From: an uncultured Sterolibacteriaceae bacterium
GTDB lineage: Bacteria > Pseudomonadota > Gammaproteobacteria > Burkholderiales > Rhodocyclaceae
DNA: 64,000 nucleotides
Direction of reading: 5' to 3'
NCBI GenBank assembly: GCA_937888595.1
Contig: CALARK010000012.1
Coordinates: 1-64,000 of the forward strand
Under the pieces are notes generated by a model. That model was not told the origin of the DNA, ran no database searches, and worked only from the letters and a program-made list of their open reading frames with translations. Shown here piece by piece: positions 1 through 10,925 of the stretch; positions within the stretch are counted from its first letter, which is position 1; every line of letters starts with the position of its first letter. Made by a program: the position numbers and the translations under genes.

Positions 1-302
1 GCCAGGTCGTCACGGGTGATGCCCATCAGGTCGTTGGAGACCATGCGGGCGTAGTCGGCGGGATCCTGACGGGTGCCGATGTAGGTGTTGATCGCGGAGA
101 GACCCTGGGCAACGGCGCCCGAGCGGTCCAGCGCGGCCTTGTCGACCAGCTTGATCTTGAGGTCCTTGCCGGTCTCGGCCTTGACGACCTCGGCCCAGCG
201 CATGATTTCGTAGCCGGCGCCGCAACAGGCCATGCCGCCGCCGATCAGGAGGATATCGACCTCTTCCTGGACGATTTCCGGATTATCAAATGTTCCAGCC
301 AT
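1..302 (-). CDS. aprA: Adenylylsulfate reductase alpha subunit AprA, N-terminal part only
   Basis: FAD-binding catalytic subunit of dissimilatory APS reductase, which in a sulfur oxidiser converts sulfite plus AMP to APS in the cytoplasm. The gene starts at the ATG complementary to 300-302 and runs off the left edge, so about 100 N-terminal residues are visible. They include a dinucleotide-binding loop (LIGGGMACCGAGYEI, about residues 19-33) typical of AprA. It lies 30 nt downstream of aprB in the same direction, the usual aprBA order. The catalytic part cannot be inspected. Identification rests on the N-terminus and on the AprB neighbour. Confidence 0.9.
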   Translation of the reverse strand, partial: MAGTFDNPEIVQEEVDILLIGGGMACCGAGYEIMRWAEVVKAETGKDLKIKLVDKAALDRSGAVAQGLSAINTYIGTRQDPADYARMVSNDLMGITRDDL

Positions 303-332
303 TATGTATTCCTCGATTCGATTGCGTTATGG

Positions 333-806
333 TTACTTGCGGATCAGCTCGGCAGCGTTGCCGGCGCGGAAACCACCCATCATGTCGCGGGTAAAGGAGC
401 CCACTGCCTCGATGTCGGCCAGCTTGGGCATCGGCTTGCCGCCGAACGGATCGATCGAGCCCTCGGCCGTCGTACGGATCGGGAACTTGAAGCGCTTGAT
501 GTTGCCGTTACGGAACTTGATGGTCCACATGATGGAGTCGGAACCACGCAGCGGCTGAACCGAACCACCGAGGGGCACGACGTCGGCGTAGTGGCGGGCT
601 TCGATGGCACCCTGCGGGCAGATCTTGACGCAGGAGTAGCACTCCCAGCACTGCTCCGGTTCCTGGTTGAACGCCTTCATGGCATGGCCGGTATCGGTAC
701 CGTCCTTGTCGAGCTTCATCAGGTTGTGCGGGCAGATGTACATGCAGGCGGTCTTGTCTTGACCCTTGCAGCCGTCGCACTTTTCGGTACGAACAAAGGT
801 TGGCAT
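333..806 (-). CDS. aprB: Adenylylsulfate reductase beta subunit AprB (two 4Fe-4S ferredoxin)
   Basis: Iron-sulfur partner of AprA that passes electrons between the FAD site and the membrane pool. The 157 residues hold two 4Fe-4S cysteine sets: CDGCKGQDKTACMYICP near residues 10-26 and CWECYSCVKICP near residues 53-64. The C-terminal tail (PFGGKPMPKL) is the AprB extension that wraps around AprA. The ATG at 806 is preceded by a good ribosome site (AAGGAG). It is transcribed away from sat, and the shared upstream region carries an FNR-type box at 1036-1049. Together with Sat this argues for oxidative sulfur metabolism, since assimilatory APS reductases lack this subunit. Confidence 0.95.
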   Translation of the reverse strand: MPTFVRTEKCDGCKGQDKTACMYICPHNLMKLDKDGTDTGHAMKAFNQEPEQCWECYSCVKICPQGAIEARHYADVVPLGGSVQPLRGSDSIMWTIKFRNGNIKRFKFPIRTTAEGSIDPFGGKPMPKLADIEAVGSFTRDMMGGFRAGNAAELIRK

Positions 807-1035
807 TAACTTTCTCCTTGTTAGCTAACAATCCGCTGTTCTTTCCTCGAATCAGCGGTCCATCATTTAGACCCCGTCGCCCAACCTTGGCCGGTTGCGT
901 ATCGCGAAGCCGCTTCCGGTGGAGTACGAAGGTTCAAATCCCTTGAAACGGACGAAGGCTATCACCATGAGCGCAGCAGGATAATCCCGATTTTTGATTG
1001 ACGAATAAGTCGCACCGATTGTTTCCATGGACTAT

Positions 1036-1049
1036 TTGATCTGGATCAA
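1036..1049. promoter_or_regulatory. FNR/Anr-type box, TTGATCTGGATCAA
   Basis: Perfect dyad of TTGAT and ATCAA with a 4-nt spacer, the classic FNR recognition pattern. Its centre is about 153 nt upstream of the sat start and about 236 nt upstream of the aprB start, so it could serve either gene. An FNR protein with all expected cysteines is encoded at 25957. Confidence 0.7.
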
Positions 1050-1117
1050 ACGTGGACCGCAGCGCACAATGTCATCGGCATGATCAATTAGTCATCGACA
1101 CCCCTGAAAAAGAATAA

Positions 1118-1145
1118 TTGATCGTAGCGTCGGTGGGCTTATTGT
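1118..1145 (+). promoter_or_regulatory. Possible sigma70-type promoter of sat
   Basis: TTGATC at 1118-1123 and TATTGT at 1140-1145 are separated by 16 nt and lie 50 nt before the sat start codon. Both boxes are imperfect, so this is only a candidate. Confidence 0.3.
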
Positions 1146-1195
1146 ATTTTCCGCGGGCCGAAATCAAACCAACTGACTCTTAGGGAGGATCAACA

Positions 1196-2383
1196 GTGAT
1201 AAAGCCTCACGGTTCCGATCAACTGCAACCGCTGTTCGTTTATGACCCGGATCAGCATCGCGCGCTGACACACGAGGCGGAGTCGCTGCCCTCGATGATG
1301 CTCTCCTCGGCCGCTGCCGCCAACGCGGTGATGATGGGCTCGGGCTACTTCAACCCGCTGACCGGCTACATGAACCTGGCCGACGCCCTCAGCGTTGCCG
1401 AACACATGAAGACCACCAGCGGCCTGTTCTGGCCGGTGCCGGTCCTGAACCTGACCAAGGATGTCGGCGCCATCAAGGGCCACAAGCGCATCGCCCTGCG
1501 CGACCCCAACGTCGAAGGCAACCCGGTCCTGGCCGTCATGGACGTCGCGGCGATCGAGGAAGTCAGCGATGCCCAGATGCAGCTGATGACCGAGAAGGTC
1601 TACCGCACCACCGATCCGGCGCACCCCGGCGTGGCCGCCTTCAACGGCGCTGGCCGTTTCGCCGTTTCCGGCTCGATCCAGGTGCTGAACTTCAGCTACT
1701 TCCAGAGCGAATTCCCGGACACCTTCCGCACCGCCGTCGAGATCCGCAACGAGATCGCCGAGCGCGGCTGGAAGAAGGTCGTCGCTTTCCAGACCCGCAA
1801 CCCGATGCACCGTGCCCACGAGGAACTGTGCCACATGGCGATGGATCGCCTCGGCGCCGACGGCCTGGTGATCCACATGCTACTGGGCAAGCTGAAGGAA
1901 GGCGACATTCCCGCCCCGGTACGCGACGCCTGCATCCGCAAGATGGTCGAGCTGTACTTCAAGCCGAACAGCGCGATGGTCACCGGCTACGGTTTCGACA
2001 TGCTCTACGCCGGTCCGCGCGAGGCCGTGCTGCATGCCGTGTTCCGCCAGAACATGGGCGCCACGCACTTCATCATCGGCCGCGACCATGCCGGCGTGGG
2101 CGACTACTACGGCCCGTTCGACGCGCAGGCCATCTTCGACGACGTGCCCAAGGGCGCGCTGCTGATCGAGATGTTCATGGCCGACAACACCGCCTGGTCG
2201 AAGAAGCTCGGCAAGGTCGTGATGATGCGCGAAGCGCCCGGCCATACCAAGGAAGACTTCATCACGCTGTCCGGCACCAAGGTGCGCGAGATGCTCGGTC
2301 GCGGCGAAGCGCCGCCGCCGGAGTTTTCCCGTCCCGAAGTGGCGAAGATCCTCTCGGATTACTACCAGGGTCTCGGCAAGTAA
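1196..2383 (+). CDS. sat: Dissimilatory sulfate adenylyltransferase (ATP sulfurylase)
   Basis: Interconverts ATP plus sulfate with APS plus pyrophosphate; in sulfur oxidisers it runs in the ATP-forming direction after AprBA. The 395-residue protein has the hallmark nucleotide site QTRNPMHRAHEEL near residues 202-214 and IIGRDHAGVGDYYGP near residues 298-312, and lacks the APS-kinase domain of fungal forms. The start is GTG at 1196, preceded by AGGGAGG at 1182-1188; I see no better ATG. The gene is divergent from aprBA. The hairpins after the stop codon may end its transcript. Confidence 0.95.
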   Translation: MIKPHGSDQLQPLFVYDPDQHRALTHEAESLPSMMLSSAAAANAVMMGSGYFNPLTGYMNLADALSVAEHMKTTSGLFWPVPVLNLTKDVGAIKGHKRIALRDPNVEGNPVLAVMDVAAIEEVSDAQMQLMTEKVYRTTDPAHPGVAAFNGAGRFAVSGSIQVLNFSYFQSEFPDTFRTAVEIRNEIAERGWKKVVAFQTRNPMHRAHEELCHMAMDRLGADGLVIHMLLGKLKEGDIPAPVRDACIRKMVELYFKPNSAMVTGYGFDMLYAGPREAVLHAVFRQNMGATHFIIGRDHAGVGDYYGPFDAQAIFDDVPKGALLIEMFMADNTAWSKKLGKVVMMREAPGHTKEDFITLSGTKVREMLGRGEAPPPEFSRPEVAKILSDYYQGLGK

Positions 2384-2392
2384 CGGCAGTAC

Positions 2393-2460
2393 GGCTGCGG
2401 CATCATCCCTGCCGCAGCCCGCGTCAAAGCGTCACCCCAGCGCCGTCCTAGCGACGGCGC
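2393..2460 (+). terminator. Two GC-rich hairpins after sat
   Basis: A 9-bp stem (GGCTGCGGC at 2393-2401 with GCCGCAGCC at 2411-2419) is followed by a second stem (GCGCCGTC at 2440-2447 with GACGGCGC at 2453-2460) and then ATTTCTTC. The second overlaps the stop codon of the convergent M48 gene. The T-run is weak, so intrinsic termination is plausible but unproven. Confidence 0.4.
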
Positions 2461-3899
2461 ATTTCTTCGACCTTGCGCTGTTTCAGTTCCCTGAGGCGCG
2501 CATCGATCTGCGAGGCTTCGTAGAAGTCCCCGTCGCCTGCCTTGCGGGCGATCTCGAGCTGCTGGATGGCGCCGTCGAGCTGGCCCTCCGCGAGATACGC
2601 CTCGGCCTGGGCCTGATGCTGCAGCATGCGTTTGCCGAGCGAGGCGTAGGTCCTGGCCTGCAGGCCATACAGGCGGGCATCGCCGGGGGTCAATTGAAGT
2701 TCCCGCTCGAGCAGCGCCAGCGCGTCGCGTGCTTCGGCCGTCCCGCCAGCGCCGAGTTTTGCCTCGACCAGCGCATAGACCAGCGCGCGGTTGTCGGGAT
2801 GGCGGCGCAGCGATTCCTGCAGGATCCGCTGGGCGCCTGCGCCGTCCTTTTGCCTGAGCCTGAGCTGTGCGGCGAGCGAATCCAGCAGGGGCGACTCCAG
2901 CTTGAGGCGGCGCAGAACCGCCACCTCCTGCTCCGCTTCGCCAAGCCGGTTGGCACGCAGCAGCGCATGGGCATAACCGAACCTCACATCGGCCTCGCGC
3001 GCGTATTTGCCCGATTTGAGCTGGGCGGCAAAATCCGCCACGGCGTCACCCGGCGTACCGTCCCAGGCCTTCAGCTTGGCGCGCACCAGGCCGAAGGCGA
3101 CGCTGTCGGGCACCTGCCGGTACGGCCGCTGGGCGATGCGGTTTTCCATGTCGGTGATGCGCTCGACGGTGAGCGGGTGGGTGCGCAGGTAGCCGGGGGC
3201 ATTGTTCTCGTAGAGCCGGCCGAACTGCAGCATGCGTTCGAAGAAGCTCGCCATGCCGCGCGGATCGAAGCCGCCACGCTCCATCAGGTCGAGGCCGATC
3301 CGGTCGGCCTCGCGCTCGAAATCACGCGAGTAGTTGAGCTGCTGCTGGATACCCGCCGCCTGGCCGGCCATCGCCGCGCCCACCGCGACATCGGGGTTGC
3401 TGCGGGCCGCGAGAATCGCCACTGCCAGCGACAGCAGCGTCGTCATCTGCGACTGGCCCTGATTGCCGAACATGCGCGCCAGATGGCTTTGCGTCACATG
3501 GGAAATTTCGTGAGCGAGCACGCCCGCCAGCTCGGATTCCGAACGCGCGGCCAGCACCAGCCCGCTATGCACGCCGATGAAGCCGCCGGGCAGCGCGAAG
3601 GCGTTGAGCATCGCATCGCGCACGACGAAGAACTCGTAGGGATGGCGGCTGCCCTCGGCATGCGCCGCGAGGCGCTGGCCCAGTTGGCCGATGTAGCCGG
3701 CGATCTCGGGATCATCGATGTAAGCGGGATCGCGGCGGATTTCCAGCATGTAACGCTCGCCCAACTTGCGTTCCGCATGCACCGAGAACCCGCCCCGCTC
3801 CATCTCGCCCAGATCGGGCAATCCGTCCGCACGCGCCAACGCACCCAGCCACAAGAACGGCCCGAGCAGCAACGCGATCAACCACAGCCACGCTTTCAT
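2448..3899 (-). CDS. Periplasmic M48 metalloprotease with TPR tail, BepA/YfgC family
   Basis: Probable periplasmic zinc protease and chaperone for outer-membrane protein assembly. An N-terminal signal peptide (MKAWLWLIALLL..., cleaved near ALARA) is followed by the M48 domain with HEISH near residues 129-133 and the downstream zinc glutamate in FEREAD. The C-terminal half is TPR-like, rich in Ala, Leu and Arg. I chose the ATG at 3899 because the longer frame adds 20 residues without signal-peptide character. Residues about 380-387 (KLGAGGTA) are encoded by a copy of the dispersed repeat in the linker between TPR units. It is convergent with sat. Family assignment is firm; the substrate is inferred. 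Confidence 0.88.
   Translation of the reverse strand: MKAWLWLIALLLGPFLWLGALARADGLPDLGEMERGGFSVHAERKLGERYMLEIRRDPAYIDDPEIAGYIGQLGQRLAAHAEGSRHPYEFFVVRDAMLNAFALPGGFIGVHSGLVLAARSESELAGVLAHEISHVTQSHLARMFGNQGQSQMTTLLSLAVAILAARSNPDVAVGAAMAGQAAGIQQQLNYSRDFEREADRIGLDLMERGGFDPRGMASFFERMLQFGRLYENNAPGYLRTHPLTVERITDMENRIAQRPYRQVPDSVAFGLVRAKLKAWDGTPGDAVADFAAQLKSGKYAREADVRFGYAHALLRANRLGEAEQEVAVLRRLKLESPLLDSLAAQLRLRQKDGAGAQRILQESLRRHPDNRALVYALVEAKLGAGGTAEARDALALLERELQLTPGDARLYGLQARTYASLGKRMLQHQAQAEAYLAEGQLDGAIQQLEIARKAGDGDFYEASQIDARLRELKQRKVEEMRRR
2737..2760 (-). repeat. Dispersed 24-nt repeat, copy 1 (inside M48 protease gene)
   Basis: Matches the consensus except GAC to GAG and one G to A change. It reads in frame as KLGAGGTA and is in sense orientation to the gene. 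Confidence 0.75.
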
Positions 3900-3952
3900 G
3901 GGGCTATGATACCGGCTCCGTTTTCCGGCGCCGTCGGGCGAACTGCAACCAA

Positions 3953-4441
3953 ATGTCACAGCACGACCACCCCCTCACCCATTTCGATGCCGCGGGCCAG
4001 GCCCACATGGTCGATGTCGGCGCCAAGCCCGAAACTGCCCGGCTCGCCCGCGCCGCCGGCCGCATCCGCATGCAGCCCGCCACCTTCGCGCTGATCGAAT
4101 CGGGCGCGGCGAAAAAGGGCGACGTGCTCGGCATCGCGCGCATCGCCGCCATCCAGGCATCGAAGCGCACCGGCGAACTGATCCCGCTGTGCCATCCGAT
4201 CGCGCTGACACGCGTCGCCGTCGAGTTCGATCTCGATCGGGAAAACGCGACCGTCGGCTGCACCGTCACGGCCGAAACCTTCGGCCGCACCGGCGTCGAG
4301 ATGGAAGCCCTGACGGCCTGCAGCGTCGGCCTGCTGACCATCTACGACATGTGCAAGGCCGTCGATCGCGGCATGGTCGTCGAGAACGTCCGGCTGCTGG
4401 AAAAAGCCGGCGGGAAATCCGGCCACTGGCAGGCGCCATAG
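3953..4441 (+). CDS. moaC: Cyclic pyranopterin monophosphate synthase MoaC
   Basis: Second step of molybdenum cofactor synthesis, forming cyclic pyranopterin monophosphate with MoaA. The 162-residue protein has normal family length and shows the characteristic HMVDVGAKPETARLARAAG N-terminal stretch, KRTGELIPLCHPI near residues 79-91, and GVEMEALTACSVGLLTIYDMCK near residues 114-135. ATG at 3953; the nearest upstream gene is divergent, 53 nt away. Its TAG stop touches the first base of a dispersed-repeat copy. No other moa genes are in view. Confidence 0.95.
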   Translation: MSQHDHPLTHFDAAGQAHMVDVGAKPETARLARAAGRIRMQPATFALIESGAAKKGDVLGIARIAAIQASKRTGELIPLCHPIALTRVAVEFDLDRENATVGCTVTAETFGRTGVEMEALTACSVGLLTIYDMCKAVDRGMVVENVRLLEKAGGKSGHWQAP

Positions 4442-4464
4442 CCGTCCCGCCAGCGCCGACTTTT
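4441..4464 (-). repeat. Dispersed 24-nt repeat, copy 2 (convergent moaC/epimerase gap)
   Basis: One difference from consensus (G to A on the plus strand). It begins 4 nt after the epimerase stop on the minus strand and abuts the moaC stop on the plus strand, filling almost all of the 27-nt gap. Confidence 0.9.
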
Positions 4465-4468
4465 ACAG

Positions 4469-5476
4469 TCAGACCTTGAAGTAGTCGCGATACCAGGCGA
4501 CGAAGTTGGCGACGCCCTGCTCGACCGGCGTGGCTGGCTTGTAGCCGAACTGCTCGACGAGGTCGGTCACGTCGGCGTAGGTATCCGGCACGTCGCCCGG
4601 CTGCAGCGGCAGCATTTCCATGTCCGCCTTTTTGCCCAGCGCCTTTTCGAGGGCCGCGATGTAGTCCATCAGTTCCACCGGGCTGTTGTTGCCGATGTTG
4701 TAGACCCGCCAGGGCGCCGCGCTGCTGCCCGGATCGGGGTGGGCGCCACTCCAGTCCGGATTCGGCGGGGCCGGACGGTCGAGCACGCGGATCACGCCCT
4801 CGACGATGTCGTCGATGTAGGTGAAGTCGCGCCGATGCTTGCCGTAGTTGAAGACCGGGATCTTCTCGCCCGCCAGGATCGCCTTGGTGAACTTGAACAG
4901 CGCCATGTCCGGCCGGCCCCACGGGCCATAGACGGTGAAGAAGCGCAGGCCGGTGGTCGGCAGGCCGTAGAGATGGCTGTAGGTATGGGCCATCAGTTCG
5001 TTCGCCTTCTTGCTGGCGGCATAGAGGCTGAGCGGGTGGTCGACGTTGTGATGCACCGAGAAGGGCATCGTGGTGTTGGCGCCATAGACGCTGGAACTGC
5101 TGGCATACACCAGGTGTTCCACACCGTGGTGGCGGCAACCTTCGAGGATATGACCGAAGCCGACCAGGTTGCTGTCGATGTAGGCGAGCGGGTTCTCGAT
5201 CGAATAGCGCACGCCGGCCTGCGCCGCGAGGTTCACCACGCCCTGCGGCTGGTGCGTGGCGAAGCAGGCTTCCATCGCCTTGCGGTCGGCGAGGTCGATG
5301 CGCAGGTGGGTGTAGTTCGGGTGGTTCGCGTGGCGCGCCAGCCGCGCTTCCTTGATGGCCGGATCGTAGTAGTCGTTGTGGTTGTCGATGCCGATGACCG
5401 TGTCGCCGCGCTCGAGCAGGCGCAGGGCGAGGTTCGAACCGATAAACCCGGCGGCGCCGGTGATGAGGACTTTCAT
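4469..5476 (-). CDS. NAD-dependent nucleotide-sugar epimerase, UDP-glucuronate 4-epimerase type
   Basis: Short-chain dehydrogenase/reductase of the extended class. It has GAAGFIGSNLALRLL near residues 7-21 for NAD binding, SSSSVYG near residue 126, and the catalytic Tyr-Lys pair in YAASKK. Conserved residues (RFFTVYGPWGRPDMALFKF, and RRDFTYIDDIVEG) match the CapI/LspL/UGA-epimerase branch, which turns UDP-glucuronate into UDP-galacturonate. That fits ugd two genes upstream, which would supply UDP-glucuronate; ligE lies between them. At 335 residues it has full length. Exact substrate is inferred from subfamily and neighbourhood. Confidence 0.88.
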   Translation of the reverse strand: MKVLITGAAGFIGSNLALRLLERGDTVIGIDNHNDYYDPAIKEARLARHANHPNYTHLRIDLADRKAMEACFATHQPQGVVNLAAQAGVRYSIENPLAYIDSNLVGFGHILEGCRHHGVEHLVYASSSSVYGANTTMPFSVHHNVDHPLSLYAASKKANELMAHTYSHLYGLPTTGLRFFTVYGPWGRPDMALFKFTKAILAGEKIPVFNYGKHRRDFTYIDDIVEGVIRVLDRPAPPNPDWSGAHPDPGSSAAPWRVYNIGNNSPVELMDYIAALEKALGKKADMEMLPLQPGDVPDTYADVTDLVEQFGYKPATPVEQGVANFVAWYRDYFKV

Positions 5477-5511
5477 GTGATCACCTCGGAATGGAATAGC
5501 CGCGCATCATA

Positions 5512-5537
5512 GCGTCGTCTCATGGCGTCGTCTCATG
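5512..5537. repeat. 13-bp tandem duplication
   Basis: GCGTCGTCTCATG occurs twice back to back (5512-5524 and 5525-5537) between ligE and the epimerase gene, directly beside a dispersed-repeat copy. A third GCG follows, so slippage is likely. Confidence 0.8.
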
Positions 5538-5539
5538 GC

Positions 5540-5564
5540 GCCGTCCCGCCGGCGCCGACTTTTT
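5540..5564 (-). repeat. Dispersed 24-nt repeat, copy 3 (after ligE)
   Basis: Perfect consensus copy with five T (A on the sense strand). It begins 7 nt after the ligE stop codon and is in sense orientation. Confidence 0.95.
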
Positions 5565-5571
5565 CCCCGCA

Positions 5572-6402
5572 TCAGAAATCCTCCCGCACGCGCAGGAAAC
5601 GCGGGAAGCGCGGGATGCCATTGCGCGTCAGCTCGCGGTAGCGATACGTCACCCGGCTGCCGACCGGCGGCGGATCGCGCCGCTGGGCGTCGCTGAATCC
5701 GCTGCCGAGGGAGAACGCCTTGCCATCGGGCATCGCGACGCGCAAGGCGCCGAGCCTGCCGGCATGCTTCCCCTTGCCGGGCAGGTGGGCGACCACCCGC
5801 GCTTCGGCATCGAGCCACGGGGTCAGCTTGAGCAGGTCGGCGGAACGGCCGGTCGTGTAGGCCGCGTCGGCCCGGTGCAGCATCAGCCCTTCGCCGCCGC
5901 CCCGCACCACGGCAGCGAGCCGCGCCTGCAATGCCGCCGCATCCGGCAGGCGGAACTGTGCGACTGGCTGCAGCCAGGGCACGCCGGCCTCAGCAGCCAG
6001 CGCCCCGATGCGGTGGATGCGTGCGGTGAAATCGCCGGCGGCATCCGGCAATTCGAAGATCATGTAGCGCACCTCGCGCCACTCGGCATCGACGGGGACG
6101 CTGCGGCGCACGATGCCGGACAGCCGGTCGAAGCGCCCGCGGCCAAGCCAGAGCTCGCCGTCGAGCGGCTGCGCGGGCAGCGCGTCGGTAAACCAGCGCG
6201 GCGCCGGCACGGGATGGCCGCTGCGGAAGCGCAGCTGGCGGCCGTCCCAGTGGGCGCGCACGCCATCGAGCTTTTCGCTGACCCAGTAGCGGGTGACGTC
6301 GACATCGCTGGCGTATCGCTCCGCCAGCAGCAGCGGCAGCTCGGCGGCCGCCGTCCCCAACGCCAGCAGGCAAAGGCAAAGGCCGGCGAGGCGCCGCAGC
6401 AC
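5572..6402 (-). CDS. Secreted ATP-dependent DNA ligase, LigE type
   Basis: Small ATP-dependent DNA ligase with an N-terminal signal peptide (MLRRLAGLCLCLLALGTAAA), which marks the LigE group thought to act in the periplasm. The adenylated lysine motif EKLDGVRA puts the nucleophile at about residue 44. A metal-binding glutamate lies in DGELWLGRGRFD, and GGGEGLMLHR and LLKLTPW are later nucleotidyltransferase motifs. The OB domain follows, ending at residue 276. There is no DNA-binding N-terminal domain, as usual for LigE. The stop of ugd-side sequence is 2 nt away, so it shares an operon with ugd. LigE-type ligases occur mainly in naturally competent bacteria, which matters for the dispersed repeat. 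Confidence 0.9.
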   Translation of the reverse strand: MLRRLAGLCLCLLALGTAAAELPLLLAERYASDVDVTRYWVSEKLDGVRAHWDGRQLRFRSGHPVPAPRWFTDALPAQPLDGELWLGRGRFDRLSGIVRRSVPVDAEWREVRYMIFELPDAAGDFTARIHRIGALAAEAGVPWLQPVAQFRLPDAAALQARLAAVVRGGGEGLMLHRADAAYTTGRSADLLKLTPWLDAEARVVAHLPGKGKHAGRLGALRVAMPDGKAFSLGSGFSDAQRRDPPPVGSRVTYRYRELTRNGIPRFPRFLRVREDF

Positions 6403-6404
6403 CG

Positions 6405-7571
6405 TCAGTCGTTCCCGAACAGGTCCCGGCTGTACACCTTGTCCGCCACATCGCGGATCTCGTCGGTGATGCGGTTGGCGAGAATGATGTCGGCCTCGCG
6501 CTTGAAGGCGGCCAGGTCGTTGACGACCCGTGAGCGGAAGAACTCGGGTTCGGTCAGCACCGGCTCGTAGACGATCACCTCGATGCCCTTGGCCTTGATG
6601 CGCTTCATGATGCCCTGGATGCTGGAAGCGCGGAAGTTATCCGAGCCGGCCTTCATGATCAGGCGGTGAACCCCGACCACTTTCGGTTGCCGGCGGATGA
6701 TCTCGTCGGCGATGAAGTCCTTGCGCGTGGTGTTCGCCTCGACGATGGCATGGATGAGGTTCTGCGGCACCTCGCGATAGTTGGCGAGCAACTGCTTGGT
6801 GTCCTTCGGCAGGCAGTAGCCGCCGTAGCCGAAAGACGGGTTGTTGTAATGCGCACCGATGCGCGGGTCGAGGCAGACACCGTCGATGATCTGGCGCGTA
6901 TCCAGCCCGTGCGTCGCGGCGTAGGTGTCGAGCTCGTTGAAATAGGCGACACGCATGGCCAGGAAGGTGTTGGCGAACAGCTTGACCGCCTCGGCCTCGG
7001 TGCTGTCGGTGAACAGTACCGGGATGTCCTGCTTGATGGCGCCCTGCTGCAGCAGGCCGGCGAAGGTCTTGGCACGCTCCGAGCGCTCGCCGACGACGAT
7101 GCGCGAGGGATGCAGGTTGTCGTAGAGCGCCCGGCCCTCGCGCAGGAATTCGGGCGAGAAGATCAGGTTGGCGCCCGCGAACTGCTGCCGCAGGCTCGCC
7201 GTATAGCCGACCGGCACGGTGGACTTGATCACCATCACCGCCTGCGGGTTGATCGCCATGACGTCGCAGACCACCGCCTCGACCGAGCGGGTGTTGAAGT
7301 AGTTGGTCTCGGGATCGTAGTCGGTGGGCGTGGCGATGACGACGAATGCCGCGCCGGCATAGGCCTCCTGCTTGTCGAGCGTGGCGCGCAGGTTCAGCGG
7401 CTTGTGCTTCAGATAGTCCTCGATCTCGACATCGACGATCGGCGACTCGCGTCGATTGAGCATCGCCACCTTCTCGGGGACGATGTCGAGCGCGACCACC
7501 TCGTTGTGCTGGGCGAGCAGGATGGCGTTGGACAGGCCGACGTAGCCCGTCCCGGCGATGGCGATTTTCAT
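6405..7571 (-). CDS. ugd: UDP-glucose 6-dehydrogenase
   Basis: Oxidises UDP-glucose to UDP-glucuronate for exopolysaccharide, capsule or LPS sugars. The 388-residue protein starts with the NAD motif MKIAIAGTGYVGLSNAILLA and has STVPVG near residue 118, FSPEFLREG, and GYGGYCLPKDTKQL, which contains the catalytic cysteine near residue 250. The C-terminal domain ends in DEIRDVADKVYSRDLFGND, as in the short E. coli-type Ugd. ATG at 7571. It lies upstream of ligE and the epimerase on the same strand; the epimerase would use its product. Confidence 0.95.
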   Translation of the reverse strand: MKIAIAGTGYVGLSNAILLAQHNEVVALDIVPEKVAMLNRRESPIVDVEIEDYLKHKPLNLRATLDKQEAYAGAAFVVIATPTDYDPETNYFNTRSVEAVVCDVMAINPQAVMVIKSTVPVGYTASLRQQFAGANLIFSPEFLREGRALYDNLHPSRIVVGERSERAKTFAGLLQQGAIKQDIPVLFTDSTEAEAVKLFANTFLAMRVAYFNELDTYAATHGLDTRQIIDGVCLDPRIGAHYNNPSFGYGGYCLPKDTKQLLANYREVPQNLIHAIVEANTTRKDFIADEIIRRQPKVVGVHRLIMKAGSDNFRASSIQGIMKRIKAKGIEVIVYEPVLTEPEFFRSRVVNDLAAFKREADIILANRITDEIRDVADKVYSRDLFGND

Positions 7572-7618
7572 GGCATGCGGCCGCGGCGGGCCCCGGTTGT
7601 GGTTATTGGCATGGAATT

Positions 7619-7950
7619 TTATCCCGTCGTTCTCTGGCGCATCTGCCATTCGCGCCACAGCGCGCTGCCGAGGGCCTTCCAGGCCGTCCCCCCGTGCGTC
7701 GCGATGTGCTCTCCGGCGCTTTCGGCCATGACCTTGAGCATCAGGTCGGCAAGGCCGTACAGCTCCAGGCGGGCGAACTGCTGTGGATCCTCGTAATCGA
7801 CAGGCACCGCTCCGGGCTTGTAGTCCAGCGCATCCCGGGCCAGCGCGGCAACGGCCGCCTCGTCCGACCAGTCGATGCCCAGCGCAATGCCTTTCCGCTC
7901 GATTTCGAGCTCCAGCTGGCTCGCCTCGCGACCGTAGTTCTCGAACATGC

Positions 7951-7954
<4 letters not shown>
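7619..7954 (-). CDS. Conserved hypothetical protein, translationally coupled to uvrA
   Basis: 111 residues with no motif I recognise. The protein is acidic, predicted helical and soluble, with a YGREASQLELEIERKG start and a Trp-rich end (WREWQMRQRT). Its ATG overlaps the uvrA stop (shared bases 7951-7954), a common sign of translational coupling, and codon use matches its neighbours, so I think it is real. No function is proposed. Confidence 0.65.
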
Positions 7955-10821
<2,867 letters not shown>

Positions 10822-10925
10822 TGGGGGCGATGAAGGCTGGAGGGGTCGAAAAAGACGACCTGATAATATACGCGCCCTTTTTAGCCAAAGACATTACGCC
10901 CGTGCTTTCCCCCACCGCCGACGCC

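Larger units (their letters stand above)
807..1195. other. Divergent intergenic region between aprBA and sat
   Basis: 389 bases without a gene. It is clearly more AT-rich than the flanking genes and must hold the promoters of both aprBA and sat. I can see one perfect FNR-type dyad and one moderate sigma70-like promoter facing sat, both listed separately. I see no small gene or RNA here. Confidence 0.6.

Noticed and set aside
1190..2245. Long antisense open frames over sat and many other genes
   Set aside because: High GC content leaves long shadow frames; they lack family motifs and overlap well-identified genes.
4014..4034. GTCGGCGCC inside moaC as a further repeat copy
   Set aside because: The flanks do not match, and VDVGAKPETAR is normal MoaC sequence.
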